48,078 bases of DNA from Achromobacter pulmonis (GTDB taxonomy: Bacteria > Pseudomonadota > Gammaproteobacteria > Burkholderiales > Burkholderiaceae_B): positions 13,437 to 61,514 of the forward strand of contig NZ_POQS01000013.1 in NCBI RefSeq assembly GCF_002885955.2, written 5' to 3'. Both the position numbers and the translations under genes were made by a program. Below, piece by piece: positions 47,525 to 48,078 of the stretch; positions within the stretch are counted from its first letter, which is position 1, and every line of letters starts with the position of its first letter. The notes beneath the pieces are model-generated. The model was not told where the DNA came from. It did not search any database and was given only the letters and a program-made list of their open reading frames with translations.

Positions 47525-47605
47525 CTCGTCTCGTTCGTTGATTGCGAAGACCCGAGGTTCGCAGCTTCAACGGTGAGATGAAAGATGGGTTCGCGGAACG
47601 CTTAC

Positions 47606-47724
47606 AGCGCATCGACCGTGTCGCTGATGAAGTAGGCCAGGTGCCCCGCAGGCAGCCAGTCCTGCAGCGATGCGGACAGCAGCATCTCTTGTTGCGGTTC
47701 GTAGGGGCGGTAACTTATGGCCAT
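47606..47724 (-). pseudogene. IS1182-family transposase, N-terminal fragment
   Basis: 39 codons from an ATG at 47724 read MAISYRPYEPQQEMLLSASL and QDWLPAGHLAYFISDTVDAL, the typical start of IS1182-type (IS5-related) transposases. The gene is cut at 47606 by the IS66 end, and its remainder is not on the other side of IS66. An upstream ATG at 47745 would add seven residues. Confidence 0.75.
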
Positions 47725-47744
47725 GCAGCTTGAACGCTCACTCA

Positions 47745-48037
47745 TGTGCGCAGGTCATCAGGGGATTCCCTGCTTCTGCCGCCCACGCTCCTAGCCTGCC
47801 GCGTGGCTCCTAGCGTTGCCGTAGGGCTCGAAGTGGCGGGGGGTGGTTGAAAAAACCATTGCATCACTCGCATTTTTGCGAATAGGTTTCGCATGTTTTT
47901 CCTTTCAGGTTCTCAGGAAATCAACATAATTTTGATTGGCAAATTTAATGCGTGCTGAACTGATCTGGTGGCAGATGGTTGGGTAATTCGTTAATTCTAA
48001 ACAACCGGCATCTATGCCGGAAAACCCGGAGACAAAA
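47745..48037 (+). promoter_or_regulatory. gap before the edge gene: relic IS end and AT-rich leader
   Basis: About 100 bp of probable IS1182-relic end, then an AT-rich stretch from about 47846 unlike the GC-rich backbone. A perfect CCGGCAT/ATGCCGG inverted repeat (48005-48011 and 48014-48020) and a GGAGA ribosome site lie just before the ATG at 48038. A promoter is likely here but I cannot place it securely. Confidence 0.4.
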
Positions 48038-48078
48038 ATGAGCCAGAAATTCATTGATCGGCACGGCTTGTGGTCCGA
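48038..48078 (+). CDS. start of a probable glutamine-synthetase-like gene (partial)
   Basis: Thirteen full codons, MSQKFIDRHGLWS, preceded by GGAGA. The phrase FIDRHGLWS resembles, from memory, the start of glutamine-synthetase-like ligases such as the gamma-glutamylanilide synthases that open aniline and chloroaniline degradation clusters, which occur on IS1071-flanked IncP-1 beta plasmids. The evidence is a very short stretch, so the call is tentative. Confidence 0.35.
   Translation, partial: MSQKFIDRHGLWS

Larger units (their letters stand above)
45117..47605 (-). mobile_element. complete IS66-family element
   Basis: 2489 bp with perfect 17-bp terminal inverted repeats GTAAGCGTTCCGCGAAC (45117-45133, complement at 47589-47605). 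It carries the typical tnpA-tnpB-tnpC set on the minus strand. The 8-bp flanks (GGCACACC left, AGCGCATC right) differ, and the two sides belong to different relic elements, so there is no target duplication. Confidence 0.93.

Noticed and set aside
45109..47613. 8-bp target duplication of the IS66 element
   Set aside because: Flanks GGCACACC and AGCGCATC differ.

Overview
The window holds what looks like the complete backbone of a broad-host-range IncP-1 conjugative plasmid, opened inside its accessory region. The gene order (traC-traM, kfrCBA, korB-incC-korA, kle, korC, klcBA, oriV, trfA-ssb, trbA-trbP), the KorA/KorB/KorC operators, the iterons and the interspersed repeats fit the IncP-1 beta branch (R751-like) best. 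I infer this from remembered family features, not from a database search. Likely hosts are Gram-negative Proteobacteria. The backbone is GC-rich, so long antisense open frames are common and have been left out.

Layout. 1-386: inner end of an IS1071 (Tn3 family) whose transposase reads out of the left edge. 387-15.3 kb: Tra1. The leftward operons are traC-D-E (primase, small protein, topoisomerase III), traF-G-H-I-J (pilin cyclase, coupling protein, relaxosome); oriT is near 13.3 kb; rightward is traK-L-M. 15.3-23.5 kb: the control and stability region, all leftward. 23.6-24.1 kb: a RelB/DinJ-YafQ type toxin-antitoxin pair. 24.16-25.25 kb: oriV, with iterons, DnaA boxes, an AT-rich segment and a row of hairpins. 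25.5-27.1 kb: trfA and ssb. 27.2-41.2 kb: trbA and the mating-pair-formation operon trbB-trbP, followed by upf30.5 and a lipoprotein gene. 41.8-48.1 kb: accessory DNA, namely a complete IS1071-like element, an IS66-family remnant, a complete IS66-family element, an IS1182-family remnant, and at the edge the first codons of a probable glutamine-synthetase-like gene.

How the parts work together. TrfA starts replication at oriV. KorB, KorA and KorC repress the replication, stability and transfer promoters from shared operators. Eleven perfect KorB sites are visible, two of them inside genes. IncC/KorB handle partition. TraI/J/K/H act at oriT, TraG couples the relaxosome to the Trb pore, and TraF makes the cyclic TrbC pilin. 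Both ends of the accessory region fall inside one family of 20-bp inverted repeats, and the two IS1071-type elements point away from the backbone into the load. That is the arrangement of IncP-1 beta catabolic plasmids.

The less ordinary signals are the ordered repeat/hexamer/terminator cassettes, a recurring CCTTGGCGT word, seven consecutive hairpins beside oriV, an isolated iteron in front of klcB, a frameshifted klcB that has a repeat block in its reading frame, and a TraC with two zinc-peptidase-like motifs.
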